Positions 1 to 7,644 of a stretch of 64,000 nucleotides of DNA are shown here, piece after piece. The notes under the pieces were generated by a model, which made no database searches, had not been told where the DNA came from, and was given only the letters and a program-made list of their open reading frames with translations. The translations under genes were made by a program, and so were the position numbers. Origin of the DNA: Croceibacterium_A sp044506885 (GTDB lineage Bacteria; Pseudomonadota; Alphaproteobacteria; Sphingomonadales; Sphingomonadaceae); the NCBI GenBank assembly GCA_044506885.1, contig JBIQKC010000004.1:51368-115367 (forward strand). Reading direction: 5' to 3'. How positions within the stretch are numbered: position 1 is the first letter of the stretch; each line of letters opens with the position of its first letter.

Positions 1-62
1 TGCGCCCCCGAAAAGCCGACGATAAGGGGGCCGGCGATAAGGGGAAGCGCGAGGAGAAGCAG

Positions 63-470
63 ATGGCCGCCAGGCATTGGCTGATAAAGTCCGAACCCGC
101 CGCCTACGGCTGGGACGATCTGGTGCGGGACGGCGAGACGCTGTGGGACGGCGTGCGCAATCACCGCGCCGCCAACAACCTGCGGACGATGGCCAGGGGC
201 GACCAGGCGTTCTTCTATCACTCGGTTACGGGCAAGGAGATCGTCGGCGTGGTCGAGGTCAGCGAAGCCGGACTGACCGACCCGAAGGACCCGGCCTGGG
301 CGGCGGTGAGGGTGAAGCCGGTACGCAAGCTGGCGCGGCCGGTGACCCTGGCCGAGATCAAGGCGGAGCCGGCGCTGGCGACTGTCGAGCTGGTGCGGCT
401 GTCGCGGCTCTCGGTGGCCGAGATCGAGCCCGACGAGTGGGAAAAAATCTGCGATATGGCAAAGGGTTAG
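63..470 (+). CDS. EVE domain-containing protein
   Basis: A 135-residue single-domain protein matching the EVE (thymocyte nuclear protein 1-like) family, a PUA-like fold thought to bind modified nucleobases in nucleic acid. The start MAARHWLIKSEP, the following W-D-x-V-R-N-H-R-A-A-N-N-L stretch (residues 28-41) and the A-F-F-Y-H-S segment (about 49-54) are the family signature and line the ligand pocket. The ATG at 63 follows a GGAG at 53-57 with normal spacing; the same frame stays open to the window edge, but the family normally begins at this motif. Bases 1-62 are too short to assign to any gene. Family assignment is secure; the physiological substrate is unknown. Confidence 0.93.
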   Translation: MAARHWLIKSEPAAYGWDDLVRDGETLWDGVRNHRAANNLRTMARGDQAFFYHSVTGKEIVGVVEVSEAGLTDPKDPAWAAVRVKPVRKLARPVTLAEIKAEPALATVELVRLSRLSVAEIEPDEWEKICDMAKG

Positions 471-473
471 ATC

Positions 474-498
474 GGAACAACCACGCCTGCGGCCCGTT
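474..498 (+). promoter_or_regulatory. EcfG-type general stress promoter of the csbD-like gene
   Basis: GGAAC at 474-478, a 16-base spacer and CGTT at 495-498 match the alphaproteobacterial EcfG consensus (GGAAC-N16/17-CGTT) exactly. It lies 52 bases upstream of the ATG of a CsbD-family stress protein, which supports function. Seen in sequence; sigma-factor use is inferred. Confidence 0.7.
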
Positions 499-550
499 GC
501 TTCGAGGTATCGGCAGGCATTGTGCCTGTCGCAGCCGAGAGGAGAGCACG

Positions 551-721
551 ATGGGCGAGTTGACCGACAAGGCAAAAGGCGTCGCCAACGAAGCGGCAGG
601 GAAACTGAAGCAGCAGTCCGACGATCCGCGCACCCGCGCCGAAGGCCGGGCGCAGGAGCGCAAGGGCGAGGCGCAGAACCTGAAAGGCAAGATCAAGGGC
701 GCGCTCGGCGACAAGATCTGA
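551..721 (+). CDS. CsbD family stress-response protein
   Basis: A 56-residue, very hydrophilic, Lys/Glu/Gln-rich protein of the CsbD family: MGELTDKAKGVANEAAGKLK, then K-G-x-A-Q-N-L-K-G-K-I-K-G-A near the C terminus. CsbD proteins are small general-stress proteins (the Bacillus member is sigma-B controlled) of unknown biochemical role. The start is set by GAGAGGAGAG ending 4 bases before the ATG. The gene has its own EcfG-type promoter at 474-498 and ends in a strong terminator at 744-773, so it is probably monocistronic and induced by general stress. Confidence 0.93.
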   Translation: MGELTDKAKGVANEAAGKLKQQSDDPRTRAEGRAQERKGEAQNLKGKIKGALGDKI

Positions 722-743
722 GCGCCCGCCGCCGCCGCGAGAG

Positions 744-773
744 AGGCCGCCCGGCAAAACGGGCGGCCTTTCG
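744..773 (+). terminator. Rho-independent terminator, shared by convergent genes
   Basis: A perfect 10-bp G+C-rich stem (AGGCCGCCCG at 744-753, CGGGCGGCCT at 760-769) with the loop GCAAAA, followed by TTCG. It separates the csbD-like gene from the convergent TPP enzyme ending at 778. The stem is symmetric and could serve both strands, although the T tract is short. Confidence 0.75.
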
Positions 774-777
774 CGTT

Positions 778-2439
778 TCAGGATGCGCGAAGGCCGCTGA
801 TCGTCGCTCCCGCCGCGCTGAGCTGTTCGATGTCGGCGAGGCAGTGGAGCAGCTTGAGGCCGGGCCGTTCAAGCGCTTCGCCGAGGGCGGCGTCGAATGC
901 GGCGGTCGTCCCGACGCGCGCGGACCATGCGCCGAAAGCTTCGGCCAGACGGGCGAAATCGGGATTGGCGAGGTCGGTCGAGGCCACCCGGCCCGGATAG
1001 GCGCGTTCCTGATGCATGCGGATGGTGCCGTAGGCGCCGTTGTCGACCACGATGACCAGTATGTCGCAGCCGTATTGCGCCGCGGTGGCGAGTTCCTGGC
1101 CGTTCATCAGGAAATCGCCGTCGCCCGCCACTGCGACGACCTGACGCTGCGGGAAGCGCAAGGCGGCGGCGACTGCGGCGGGGACGCCGTAGCCCATCGC
1201 GCCGCTGGTGGGGGCGAGCTGCGACGGAAAGCCTTCGTAGGGCCAGTAGCGGTGCCACCAGCCGGCGAAATTGCCCGCCCCGTTGCAGACGATCGCATCC
1301 GCCGGCAGCCGCCGCCGCGCGCTGGCGAGGCAGCCGGCGAGGTCGAGCGCGAAACCGCCTTCGGCCGGCGTCGACCATTCCCGCCACTCGGCATGGGCCC
1401 GCGCCCCGGCGTCGAACGGGATCAGGTCTTCTCCCCACAACGCGGCGCTTTCGGCGAATTCGGCGGGATCGGCGCAGATCGCGAGATCCGCGTGGTAGAC
1501 GCGGTTGAGCTCCTCCGGGTCGGGATGAACGTGGATCAGTTGCTGGCCGGGATGATCGGGCGCGATCAGCGTGTAACCGTCGGTCGTCGCCTCGCCGAGC
1601 CGCGCGCCGACGACCAGCAGCACATCGGCCTGCCCGATCCGCTCGACCAGCCGGGGGTTGGGGCCGTAACCCAGATTGCCCGCATAGGCTGGCGAGGATG
1701 GCGCAATGGCGTCCTGTCGCCGGAACGCCGTCGCCACCGGAATGCCGATCCGCTCCGCGAAGGTCGCGAAGTGCGCGCGCGCTCTGGCGTTCCATCCCCC
1801 GCCGCCGACGATGGCGACCGGCGCGGCGGCATCGGCGAGAAGGCCGAACATCGCCGCCATCGCATCGGGGCAGGGCGCCTGGGCGGGCCGGTGGACGAAG
1901 GGGCGCGGCTGCGCCTCGACGCCGGTTTCGTGCAGCATGTCTTCGGGCAGGGCCAGCACCACCGGGCCGGGCCTGCCCGAGATGGCCGTGGCATAGGCGC
2001 GGGCGACGTATTCGGGAATGCGCGCGGCATCGTCGATCCGCGCGGCCCATTTGGCGAGGGGGCCGAAGAAGGCCGGAAAGTCGATCTCCTGAAACCCTTC
2101 GCGGTCGCGCATGGAGCGATCAACGTCGCCGACGAACAGGATCATCGGCTGCGAATCCTGGAACGCGACGTGGACGCCGATGCTGGCGTTGGTCGCCCCC
2201 GGACCGCGCGTGACGAAGGCGACGCCGGGCCGCCCGGACCCGGAGGCGTTCAGGGCCCCGTCGGCGCAGGCCATGAACGCCGCGCCGCCTTCCTGGCGGC
2301 AGGTGACGGTGTGGATGTCGGCGCGGTCGCGCAACGCGTCGAGCACCGGCAGGAAGCTTTCTCCAGGCACGGTGAACACCCGGTCACAGCCCTGCGCGGC
2401 CAGGCAATCGACGAGCAGGCTGGCGGCGGTGGCGGACAT
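778..2439 (-). CDS. thiamine pyrophosphate-dependent enzyme, acetolactate synthase-like
   Basis: A 553-residue ThDP enzyme with the usual three domains: N-terminal PYR domain with the catalytic Glu (RQEGG, E50), a central Rossmann-like domain (about 190-320), and a C-terminal PP domain with the ThDP/Mg motif GDGDF...N (about 435-465). The length and order match the large subunit of acetolactate synthase and its relatives (benzoylformate decarboxylase, oxalyl-CoA decarboxylase, glyoxylate carboligase). No regulatory small-subunit gene follows it, so it is probably not the housekeeping ilvB; the substrate cannot be told from sequence. It is convergent with the csbD-like gene. Fold and cofactor are secure, specificity is open. 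Confidence 0.88.
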   Translation of the reverse strand: MSATAASLLVDCLAAQGCDRVFTVPGESFLPVLDALRDRADIHTVTCRQEGGAAFMACADGALNASGSGRPGVAFVTRGPGATNASIGVHVAFQDSQPMILFVGDVDRSMRDREGFQEIDFPAFFGPLAKWAARIDDAARIPEYVARAYATAISGRPGPVVLALPEDMLHETGVEAQPRPFVHRPAQAPCPDAMAAMFGLLADAAAPVAIVGGGGWNARARAHFATFAERIGIPVATAFRRQDAIAPSSPAYAGNLGYGPNPRLVERIGQADVLLVVGARLGEATTDGYTLIAPDHPGQQLIHVHPDPEELNRVYHADLAICADPAEFAESAALWGEDLIPFDAGARAHAEWREWSTPAEGGFALDLAGCLASARRRLPADAIVCNGAGNFAGWWHRYWPYEGFPSQLAPTSGAMGYGVPAAVAAALRFPQRQVVAVAGDGDFLMNGQELATAAQYGCDILVIVVDNGAYGTIRMHQERAYPGRVASTDLANPDFARLAEAFGAWSARVGTTAAFDAALGEALERPGLKLLHCLADIEQLSAAGATISGLRAS

Positions 2440-2505
2440 GACCGAGAGTTAGCGCAGGGCCACCGCATATGGCAATTCCGCCTGGTAGTGTCTCGGTTTG
2501 AGTTC

Positions 2506-2525
2506 CGCTCGTCATTGCGAGCGGA
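2506..2525. repeat. short intergenic hairpin of a dispersed-repeat type
   Basis: CCGCTCG-TCATTG-CGAGCGG forms a perfect 7-bp stem. The core GTCATTGCGAGCG resembles a dispersed repeat often seen between genes in sphingomonads. It lies in the 189-base gap between the TPP enzyme and the small ORF at 2629. Function unknown. Confidence 0.4.
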
Positions 2526-2628
2526 CGGGGATTGTTGCGCGGCTCGATTTCCGGCGACTCTGTCCCTTCTGTGGACAGTTGCCGCCGGTTCGGGTGCCAA
2601 ATGGTTAGCAAAGCGTTAACCCCTCGCA

Positions 2629-2826
2629 ATGCGTCGCTCGCTCGTCCTGACCGATGAGGCCGCCCGGCATCCGTTCCGGGCTTCGCTGCCGCCGCACGTC
2701 GCGGCGCTGGCGGCGGACGATCTCGATCACCGGCTTCCCTGGCGCGATCGGCTGCTGGCCGACGTGCGCGGGTTCGCGCAGGCCTATTGCGCCTGCCTGC
2801 TGGCGGTGACGGCGTTCATCGCCTGA
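2629..2826 (+). CDS. hypothetical protein, 65 aa
   Basis: A short ORF starting MRRSLVLTDEAARHPFRAS and ending in a hydrophobic stretch (CACLLAVTAFIA). Composition is protein-like, with a conserved-looking L-P-W-R-D-R-L segment, but no family was recognised. A Shine-Dalgarno site is weak. The stop lies 10 bases from the convergent MFS gene stop. The C-terminal hydrophobic segment could be a membrane anchor. It may be a lineage-specific small protein or a chance ORF. Confidence 0.5.
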   Translation: MRRSLVLTDEAARHPFRASLPPHVAALAADDLDHRLPWRDRLLADVRGFAQAYCACLLAVTAFIA

Positions 2827-2836
2827 CGCTGACGGT

Positions 2837-4153
2837 TCAGGCGGCGGCGGGGGCGGCCTTTTCCGCGCGGTGGAGAAGGATCGCCAGCCATGCCGACACC
2901 ACGCACATCGCCGCGCTGAGCAGCACCTGCTCGACAATCGGCACGCCCACCGCGCTCAGCCCGCCGGCGATCAGCGACCCGCCGACCATCGCGCCCGAAT
3001 TGACGATGTTGTTCGCCGCCACCGTGCGCGCGGCCTGGGACGGATCGCACTTGGTGGTGAGGAAGGCGTAGAGCGGGACCACGAACATGCCCCCGGCGAT
3101 GGCGATCAGCAGCAGCGTGGCCAGAACCAGCGGCGCGAGCGGCTGGGCGACGAACTGCCCGACCGTCATCAGGTCGCCCGCCGGCACCTCGATGCTCCAT
3201 TCGTGGCAGACGAACCAGAACGCCGCCACGAACGCGCCCATGAACAGCACCGAGATCGGGGCATAGCGCGCCGATACGTCGCCCTTGAGCAGCGCGTTGA
3301 TGGCGACCGAGCCGGTCGCGACGCCGATGGAGAAGATCACGAGGAACAGGCTGGCCACTTCCTTGCTGGCCATCAGCACGTTCTTGGCCAGCGGCGGGAA
3401 CTGGATGAACAGCACCGCGCCGATGGTCCAGAAGAAGCTGATCGCAAGGATGGCGTAGAACACCTCGCGCTGGTGCATCGTGTTGCGGACCAGCGCGATC
3501 GAGGCGCGGAGGATGTGCCGGTCCACCGGCTGACCGGCCTCGTACGGCGGGGCCGGAGGAACCTTGCGGCTGGTGAGATAGCCGGCCAGCGCGGTGACGA
3601 CGACCGCCACCGCCGCCCATTCGACCGCAAGGTAGCCGGCAAGGATCGTGCCGGAGAGGATGGCGATGTAGGTTCCCGCCTCGACCAGGCCGGTTCCGGC
3701 CAGCACCTCGTCCTTGTTCAGGTGCTGCGGCAGGATGGCGTACTTGATCGGGCCAAAGAACGTCGAATGCACGCCCATCGCCAGCAGCGCGAGCATCATC
3801 AGCGGAATCGCCACGGCCTGGGTCAGCATGCCCTGCCACGCCAGCAGCAGGCCGGCCGCGCCGACCGTCATGATGCCGATCTCGGCCGCTTTGACCCAGC
3901 GGATGATCGCGGCTTTGTCGCGCATGTCGGCGAGCTGGCCGGCGAGCGCCGAGAGGACGAAGAACGGGAGGATGAAGACGGCCGAGGCGATGGCGCTGAA
4001 CTGGCCCTCCGCCTCTTCCGAGTTGTAGACGCTGTAGACCACGAACAGCACCATCGCGGTCTTGTAGAGGTTGTCGTTGAACGCATTGAAGAGTTGCGTG
4101 GCGAACAGCGGCAGGAAGCGCCGCTGGCGAAGCAGGTAGGTGGAAGTCAGCAT
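2837..4153 (-). CDS. MFS transporter, LplT-like (lysophospholipid transporter family)
   Basis: A 438-residue inner-membrane protein with about 12 hydrophobic segments. The start (RRFLPLFATQLFNAFNDNLYK) is typical of the MFS domain found in LplT and in the N-terminal half of fused Aas-type acyltransferases, where it flips 2-acyl-glycerophospholipids for re-acylation. The FFGPIKYAILPQHL motif near residues 128-141 is characteristic of that family. No acyltransferase domain is attached and none lies next door. It is divergent from pgsA across 111 bases, which fits a role in phospholipid metabolism. Transport substrate is inferred from family only. Confidence 0.82.
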   Translation of the reverse strand: MLTSTYLLRQRRFLPLFATQLFNAFNDNLYKTAMVLFVVYSVYNSEEAEGQFSAIASAVFILPFFVLSALAGQLADMRDKAAIIRWVKAAEIGIMTVGAAGLLLAWQGMLTQAVAIPLMMLALLAMGVHSTFFGPIKYAILPQHLNKDEVLAGTGLVEAGTYIAILSGTILAGYLAVEWAAVAVVVTALAGYLTSRKVPPAPPYEAGQPVDRHILRASIALVRNTMHQREVFYAILAISFFWTIGAVLFIQFPPLAKNVLMASKEVASLFLVIFSIGVATGSVAINALLKGDVSARYAPISVLFMGAFVAAFWFVCHEWSIEVPAGDLMTVGQFVAQPLAPLVLATLLLIAIAGGMFVVPLYAFLTTKCDPSQAARTVAANNIVNSGAMVGGSLIAGGLSAVGVPIVEQVLLSAAMCVVSAWLAILLHRAEKAAPAAA

Positions 4154-4264
4154 ATCTCCGCCGGTGCGGCCTCAGTCGGCCGCCTGCTTAGAGCGGTTGG
4201 GGTAAAGAACAAACCTGGCGTCCGTCTTTTTCCCAGCCCACGGACGCGCTAGGGGCGGCGAACG

Positions 4265-4873
4265 ATGATGTCACTCCCCAACATTCTCACGCTGTCGCGG
4301 ATCATCGCGCTGCCGCTGCTGGCGTTCCTGCTGTGGTGGCCGAACTGGAACTTCGGCTACGCGCTGGCCTTCGCGCTCTATTGCCTGATGGGCATCACCG
4401 ACTACTTCGACGGCTATCTCGCCCGGTCGAGCGGCGCGGTGTCGCGGCTCGGCATTTTCCTCGATCCGATCGCCGACAAGATCATGGTCGCGGTGGTGAT
4501 CCTGGTGCTGACCGCGCAGGGCTATCTGCGCGGGCCCTACGTCGGCGATTTTCACGTCGTCGCCGGGCTGATCATCCTGGTGCGCGAGATCGCCGTATCG
4601 GGGCTGCGCGAATTCCTGGGCGGATTGCAGGTCTCCGTGCCGGTCAGCAAGCTGGCCAAGTGGAAGACGACGTTCCAGCTCGTTTCGCTGGGGGCGCTGA
4701 TCCTTGGCGGCGCGGTTCATGGCCAGCCCTGCCATTCGGTGGCGCAGGACTGCGGGACGCTGTCCAACCAGTGGATTCACCTGGTCGGCCTAGCCAGCCT
4801 GTGGACGGCGGCGGTGCTGACGCTGGTTACCGGGTGGGACTACCTGCGCGTCGGCCTCAAGCACATGGATTGA
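4265..4873 (+). CDS. pgsA: CDP-diacylglycerol--glycerol-3-phosphate 3-phosphatidyltransferase
   Basis: A 202-residue integral membrane enzyme that makes phosphatidylglycerol phosphate from CDP-diacylglycerol and sn-glycerol 3-phosphate, the committed step to phosphatidylglycerol and cardiolipin. It contains the complete CDP-alcohol phosphatidyltransferase motif DG-x2-AR-x8-G-x3-D-x3-D (D49, G50, A53, R54, G63, D67, D71), with D46 just upstream, and about five membrane segments. The start MMSLPNILTLSRI is typical of PgsA, preceded by AGGGG. Two adjacent ATGs (4265 and 4268) make the first residue ambiguous. Confidence 0.93.
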   Translation: MMSLPNILTLSRIIALPLLAFLLWWPNWNFGYALAFALYCLMGITDYFDGYLARSSGAVSRLGIFLDPIADKIMVAVVILVLTAQGYLRGPYVGDFHVVAGLIILVREIAVSGLREFLGGLQVSVPVSKLAKWKTTFQLVSLGALILGGAVHGQPCHSVAQDCGTLSNQWIHLVGLASLWTAAVLTLVTGWDYLRVGLKHMD

Positions 4874-4876
4874 CCG

Positions 4877-6649
4877 TCAGAGCCGATCCATCCGCAGCCA
4901 TGCCCGGTCGCCGCGCCAGACGCGGTCGAACGCGGCGCGCGCGGCGCGGGCCTCCGCGGCATTGCCCAGCCTGCGATGGGTCATTTCCAGCCCATAGAGG
5001 GCCCAGCCGTTGTTCGGCGCATCGACCAAGGCCTTCATGAAGGCGTCGCGCGCGTCGCGATAGCGGCCGGCGGCATGGAGCGCCGCGCCGCGCGACTGGG
5101 CCACCGGATAGTACCAGTAGGGCGGCTCGGTATAGGGAATGGTCCGCTCGATGTCCTCGGCCTGTTCGAAGTGGCGGATTGCCGCCGCGAAATCGCCGGC
5201 CAGGTGCGCCTGCTTGCCGCGCGCGACCAGCGCCGCGAGCCGGATGATGTCCGGCGCGGGAAAGCCGGCCTCCACCATCGCTTCGGCATCGGGAGAGGCG
5301 GCGAGGCTTTCCATCGCTGCGAGATCAGCCGCGAACGCCGCCCCATCGCCCTGCCCGGCATGGGCCAGGGCGCGGGCGTAGCGGCGCATGGCCTCCACAT
5401 AGGCAAGCTCCGACGCGGTATCCGTCAGGGCCAGGACGGCTTGCGGCGAGGCATATTGCGCCAGCGCGAACGAAGGAGCGGCGTGGATCGCCTGCACCCA
5501 CGGCGCCTGGCGCGCCGTGTCGATGTCGAGAATCCGCTTCAGCCGCTCCGTCTCGTTGGTGACGAGGTTCATGCGGCCGGTCATCTGCGCCGAGGCGAGC
5601 AGGAAGTGGACGTTGTGCGGATAGTAGCCGTAGCGGTAGAGGCCGCTGTCGCCGATCGCGGCGAGATATTTCTCGTCCGCTCGGGCCGCCGCGATATTGG
5701 CGTCGATCGAATCCTGATAGCGGCCGATGCGGTAGTAGATGTGCGCCGGCATGTGCACGAGGTGGCCGAGCGCCGGCGGAGCGGCGTCTTTCAGGCCGTC
5801 GGCCGCTGCTTCCGCCTTCTGCGGATCGGGACTGTTCTCCATCAGGTGGATGTAGAGATGGGGCGCTTGCGGATGGCGCGGATTGCGCGCGATCACCCGT
5901 TCGACCAGCGCGACGGCTTCCGCCACGCGCGTATTGGGATTGCCGTCCGCATCCCAGTAGTCCCATGCCGTGGTGTTCATCGCGGCTTCCGCCGCCAGCA
6001 CCGCGATGTCGTCGCTGGCCGGGTATCGGTCCGCCAGCGCCAGCATCGCATCGGCATAGGCGGCGTCGAGCCCGGCGCGATCGGCGTCGGGCGCGGGGGC
6101 GTAGCGCAGCGATTGCGCCTCGATCAGGTCGCGCTCCAGCGCCGAAGCGCCGGTGGCGAGGGCGCGGGCCTGTTCCAGCGCGGCGAGCGCCGACCGGTTC
6201 TGCGCCGCGTCCATCCCCGCGTTGATATTGGGACCGTTGGCCAGCGCTTCTCCCCACCAGCACAGCGCGCAGGAGGGGGCGAGACGCCGCGCTTCGCGAA
6301 ACGAGCGGGTCGCGGCTTCGTGATTGAAGCCATAGGCGAAAGCGACGCCCTGATCGAAATAGCGCCGCGCGGCATCGTCCATCCCGTCGAGCGGAATGTC
6401 GGTCCGGCCGATGCCGGGAAGCAGCGGCATGGCGGCGCTGCCCTGGTCCGACGCTCCGGCGAGACCGGCGGCCAGCATCATCCTTGCATCGAAAGCGGCG
6501 AAGCCCGTGCGCGCGCCACAGACGCTGCGCGCGATCCGCGTGGGATCGAGCGCATCGAGCATCGGCCCGTCGTTGACCGGCGGCGCGGCCGAGCCCGACA
6601 TGCCGGCCGCGCCGGCAACGGAAATCGCGAAAAGCCCCAGAATCCTCAT
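4877..6649 (-). CDS. secreted tetratricopeptide-repeat protein
   Basis: A 590-residue protein with an N-terminal signal peptide (about residues 1-21, ending SGSAA). The rest is mostly helical repeats: a TPR-like unit around residues 95-130 (YFDQGVAFAYGFNHEAATRSF, then CALCWWGEALANGPN), further units near 230-330, and a C-terminal pair near 500-575. This arrangement is common in uncharacterised periplasmic TPR proteins of sphingomonads. The C-A-L-C-W-W pair may form a disulfide. It converges with pgsA, 3 bases apart. No partner or function can be inferred. Confidence 0.8.
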   Translation of the reverse strand: MRILGLFAISVAGAAGMSGSAAPPVNDGPMLDALDPTRIARSVCGARTGFAAFDARMMLAAGLAGASDQGSAAMPLLPGIGRTDIPLDGMDDAARRYFDQGVAFAYGFNHEAATRSFREARRLAPSCALCWWGEALANGPNINAGMDAAQNRSALAALEQARALATGASALERDLIEAQSLRYAPAPDADRAGLDAAYADAMLALADRYPASDDIAVLAAEAAMNTTAWDYWDADGNPNTRVAEAVALVERVIARNPRHPQAPHLYIHLMENSPDPQKAEAAADGLKDAAPPALGHLVHMPAHIYYRIGRYQDSIDANIAAARADEKYLAAIGDSGLYRYGYYPHNVHFLLASAQMTGRMNLVTNETERLKRILDIDTARQAPWVQAIHAAPSFALAQYASPQAVLALTDTASELAYVEAMRRYARALAHAGQGDGAAFAADLAAMESLAASPDAEAMVEAGFPAPDIIRLAALVARGKQAHLAGDFAAAIRHFEQAEDIERTIPYTEPPYWYYPVAQSRGAALHAAGRYRDARDAFMKALVDAPNNGWALYGLEMTHRRLGNAAEARAARAAFDRVWRGDRAWLRMDRL

Positions 6650-6747
6650 CGAGCGCCCCCCGGCCTGACAGGAATGGAGCGCACACTATCACGCGGCGCT
6701 GTTTCGGCACAGCGGAATCGGATGGACAGGCCCGGTCCGCGCCGGGT

Positions 6748-7644
6748 TCAGCCGGCGCGCAGTTCCTGCGCCAGCAGCCTGAACTCCCCCGCGCGCGGGC
6801 TGTTCTTGCGCCAGATCAGCGCGATCTCGCGGCTGGCGTTGCTGGCCTTGAGCGGGCGGGCGACGACTTCGGTTTCATGGAGGATGCCGGCGTCGAGCGC
6901 CATTTCGGGCAGCATCGTCAGGCCGAGCCCGTTGTCGACCATCTGCACCAGCGTGTGCAGGCTGGTGCCGATCATCGTGGCGCTGGCGCGCAGTTCGGGG
7001 CGGTTGCAGGCCGACAGCGCGTGCTCTTTCAGGCAATGCCCGTCTTCGAGCAGCAGCAGGCGGCCTTCGTCGATCATCGCCGGGGGAATCGCCTCGGGCG
7101 GGTCGCGCGGATCGTCCTTGGGGAAGGCGACGAACAGGCGGTCGTCGCGAATATGCTCGACCTCGACCTCGCCGGTGGCGAAGGGGAGCGCGAGCAGCAC
7201 GCAGTCCGCGCGGCCGTGATGGAGCGATTCGACCGCCGCGCCGCTGATCTCCTCGCGCAGGAACAGCCTGAGCTGCGGCCGCTCCTTGCGCAGGCGGGGG
7301 AGGATGCGGGGGAGGAAGAACGGCGCGATCGTCGGGATCACGCTCATCCTGAGTTCGCCCGAGAGCGGCTTGCCGCTGGCCTGCACCAGATCGCTCAGTT
7401 CTTCCGCCTCGCGCAGCAGGCGATGGGCCTTTTCGACCACCGCGTTGCCGAGCGGAGTGAAGCGCACCACGCGGCGGCTGCGCTCGACCAGCGTGACGCC
7501 GAGCAGCGATTCCAGCTCGCGGATGCCGGCCGAGAGCGTCGATTGCGAAACGAAGGTGGCTTCGGCGGCGCGGCCGAAGTGGCCATGCTCGTGCAGCGCG
7601 ACGAGGTATTGCAGCTGTTTGATCGTGGGGAGGTAAGTGGTCAC
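6748..7644 (-). CDS. oxyR: LysR-type hydrogen peroxide sensor-regulator OxyR
   Basis: A 298-residue LysR-family regulator: N-terminal winged helix (residues 1-60, recognition region SQSTLSAGIRELE), then the periplasmic-binding-protein-like sensor domain. Two cysteines at 204 and 213 in GHCLKEHALSAC have the spacing of the redox pair Cys199/Cys208 of E. coli OxyR, which form the peroxide-induced disulfide. The start is a GTG whose GTGA overlaps the TGA of rnd, so translation is probably coupled to rnd. No catalase or peroxiredoxin gene is adjacent. An ATG-initiated longer frame running through rnd exists but would be a read-through shadow. Confidence 0.92.
   Translation of the reverse strand: MTTYLPTIKQLQYLVALHEHGHFGRAAEATFVSQSTLSAGIRELESLLGVTLVERSRRVVRFTPLGNAVVEKAHRLLREAEELSDLVQASGKPLSGELRMSVIPTIAPFFLPRILPRLRKERPQLRLFLREEISGAAVESLHHGRADCVLLALPFATGEVEVEHIRDDRLFVAFPKDDPRDPPEAIPPAMIDEGRLLLLEDGHCLKEHALSACNRPELRASATMIGTSLHTLVQMVDNGLGLTMLPEMALDAGILHETEVVARPLKASNASREIALIWRKNSPRAGEFRLLAQELRAG

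Noticed and set aside
1..62. C-terminal end of a gene upstream of the EVE gene
   Set aside because: One frame ends at 23-25 and another is open throughout; 62 bases are too few to choose.
520..2619. A 699-codon open frame on the + strand opposite the TPP enzyme
   Set aside because: High-G+C shadow: its composition is Arg/Gly/Asp-rich and unstructured, and the minus strand carries a complete ThDP enzyme.
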